Shown here piece after piece: positions 13,577 to 14,119 of a stretch of DNA of 14,119 bases (its first letter is position 1; every line of letters begins with the position of its first letter). The position numbers and the translations under genes were made by a program. The notes under the pieces were generated by a model that did no database searches, was not told the origin of the DNA, and saw only the letters and a list, made by a program, of their open reading frames with translations. Source of the stretch: Enterobacteriaceae bacterium UBA3516 (GTDB taxonomy: Bacteria > Pseudomonadota > Gammaproteobacteria > Enterobacterales > Enterobacteriaceae); assembly GCA_002377245.1 (NCBI GenBank), contig DFPL01000057.1:1-14119 (forward strand). Reading direction: 5' to 3'.

Positions 13577-14119
13577 GCCGCCTCCAGCCGCCAGCCCTGC
13601 AACAGGCGAATACCCGTGCGTTGCTGCTCGCGCAGCGGCGAATGGTGGAAGGCGCTCAACGTTTGCCCGTCCTGCAGACGCAGCGCCAGCAAATAGCGCT
13701 CACCCTGGAAAATGCAGCTCTCCACCGTTGCAGCCAGGCCATTTTCGGTGACCTGAACATGCTCAGGGCGAATCAGCACCTGTTGGCGCGGCCCGTCGTT
13801 GCCGGACGCCAGGCCATTGTGCAACTGGATGCTGTCGAGATCCTGCACATCGCCATGACCGGCCAGCGAAACAATATTGCCCTTGCCGATAAAACCCGCC
13901 ACCCAGGCGTTGTCCGGGTGCTGATAGAGCGTCTGCGGTGCGCCCCACTGCATCAGCTCCCCTTTGTTCATCACCGCAATATGGCTCGCCAGCGCCATCG
14001 CTTCGGCCTGATCGTGGGTGACATACACAAAGGTTGCCCCGGTGCGACGATGAAAATCGCGGAAAGTCTGTTCCATGGTGGCACGCAGATGTCTGTCGAG
14101 GTTGGCCAGCGGTTCATCC
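13573..14119 (-). CDS. ABC transporter ATP-binding protein, C-terminal part (cut by window edge)
   Basis: Partial: the reading frame is open to the right edge, so the N-terminus with Walker A and most of the signature region lies outside. The visible part starts in Walker B/D-loop (DEPLANLDRHLR). It continues with the H-loop THDQAEAM and the MalK/PotA/FbpC-type stretch NKGELMQWGAPQTLYQHP. An accessory beta-rich TOBE-like domain (VLIRPEHVQV to about the C-terminus) follows. These mark the importer subfamily that energises binding-protein-dependent uptake of sugars, polyamines, iron or organophosphates. An ATG at 14076 lies inside the ATPase domain and is not the start. It is coupled by 4-bp overlap to the MBL gene. 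The permease and binding-protein genes are expected beyond the window (inference). Confidence 0.9.
   Translation of the reverse strand, partial: DEPLANLDRHLRATMEQTFRDFHRRTGATFVYVTHDQAEAMALASHIAVMNKGELMQWGAPQTLYQHPDNAWVAGFIGKGNIVSLAGHGDVQDLDSIQLHNGLASGNDGPRQQVLIRPEHVQVTENGLAATVESCIFQGERYLLALRLQDGQTLSAFHHSPLREQQRTGIRLLQGWRLEAA

Noticed and set aside
1..14119. CRISPR arrays, tRNA or rRNA genes, prophage or insertion sequence genes
   Set aside because: None seen: no regularly spaced repeats, no cloverleaf-like GGTTCGAATCC segments in gaps, and no transposase or integrase reading frames.

Overview
This is a chromosomal segment from a member of the Enterobacteriaceae. Most genes are near-identical at protein level to the E. 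coli fadA-fre-ubiD-rfaH-tat-ubi-udp-dlhH neighbourhood, in the same order. The high-GC third positions, the ERIC-type repeat and the non-E. coli genes at the right end point to an Enterobacter/Leclercia/Klebsiella/Citrobacter-like genus rather than E. coli itself. The genus cannot be fixed from this window alone.

Left part (1-4277): fadA (+) is the distal gene of the fadBA beta-oxidation operon. It is followed by an ERIC repeat and a rho-independent terminator. Then come fre (flavin reductase) and ubiD (ubiquinone decarboxylase), both on the minus strand. rfaH, the specialised transcription elongation factor, is divergent from ubiD.

Central part (4264-9782): a minus-strand run reads ubiE-ubiJ-ubiB-tatA-tatB-tatC-tatD. 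It combines ubiquinone biosynthesis with the twin-arginine protein export machinery. It has tight spacing or ATGA overlap everywhere except ubiB-tatA, where an internally deleted ERIC-like repeat sits, and tatC-tatD, where there is a small hairpin. In E. coli rmuC lies between udp and ubiE. Here only about 250 bp separate the two genes and no rmuC is present.

Right part (10030-14119): udp (uridine phosphorylase) has a clear CRP/CytR-type control region. dlhH/ysgA (dienelactone hydrolase family) is divergent from it. In place of the metE expected next in E. coli there is a minus-strand, translationally coupled set: an ABC-transporter ATPase (cut by the window edge), a 351-aa metallo-beta-lactamase-fold protein with beta-CASP-like motifs, and a histidine phosphatase. 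At the convergent junction with dlhH lies a start-less reading frame encoding a perfect SEC-C zinc-binding tail, over a perfect 13-bp inverted repeat. This accessory operon and the SEC-C relic are the least ordinary content of the window.
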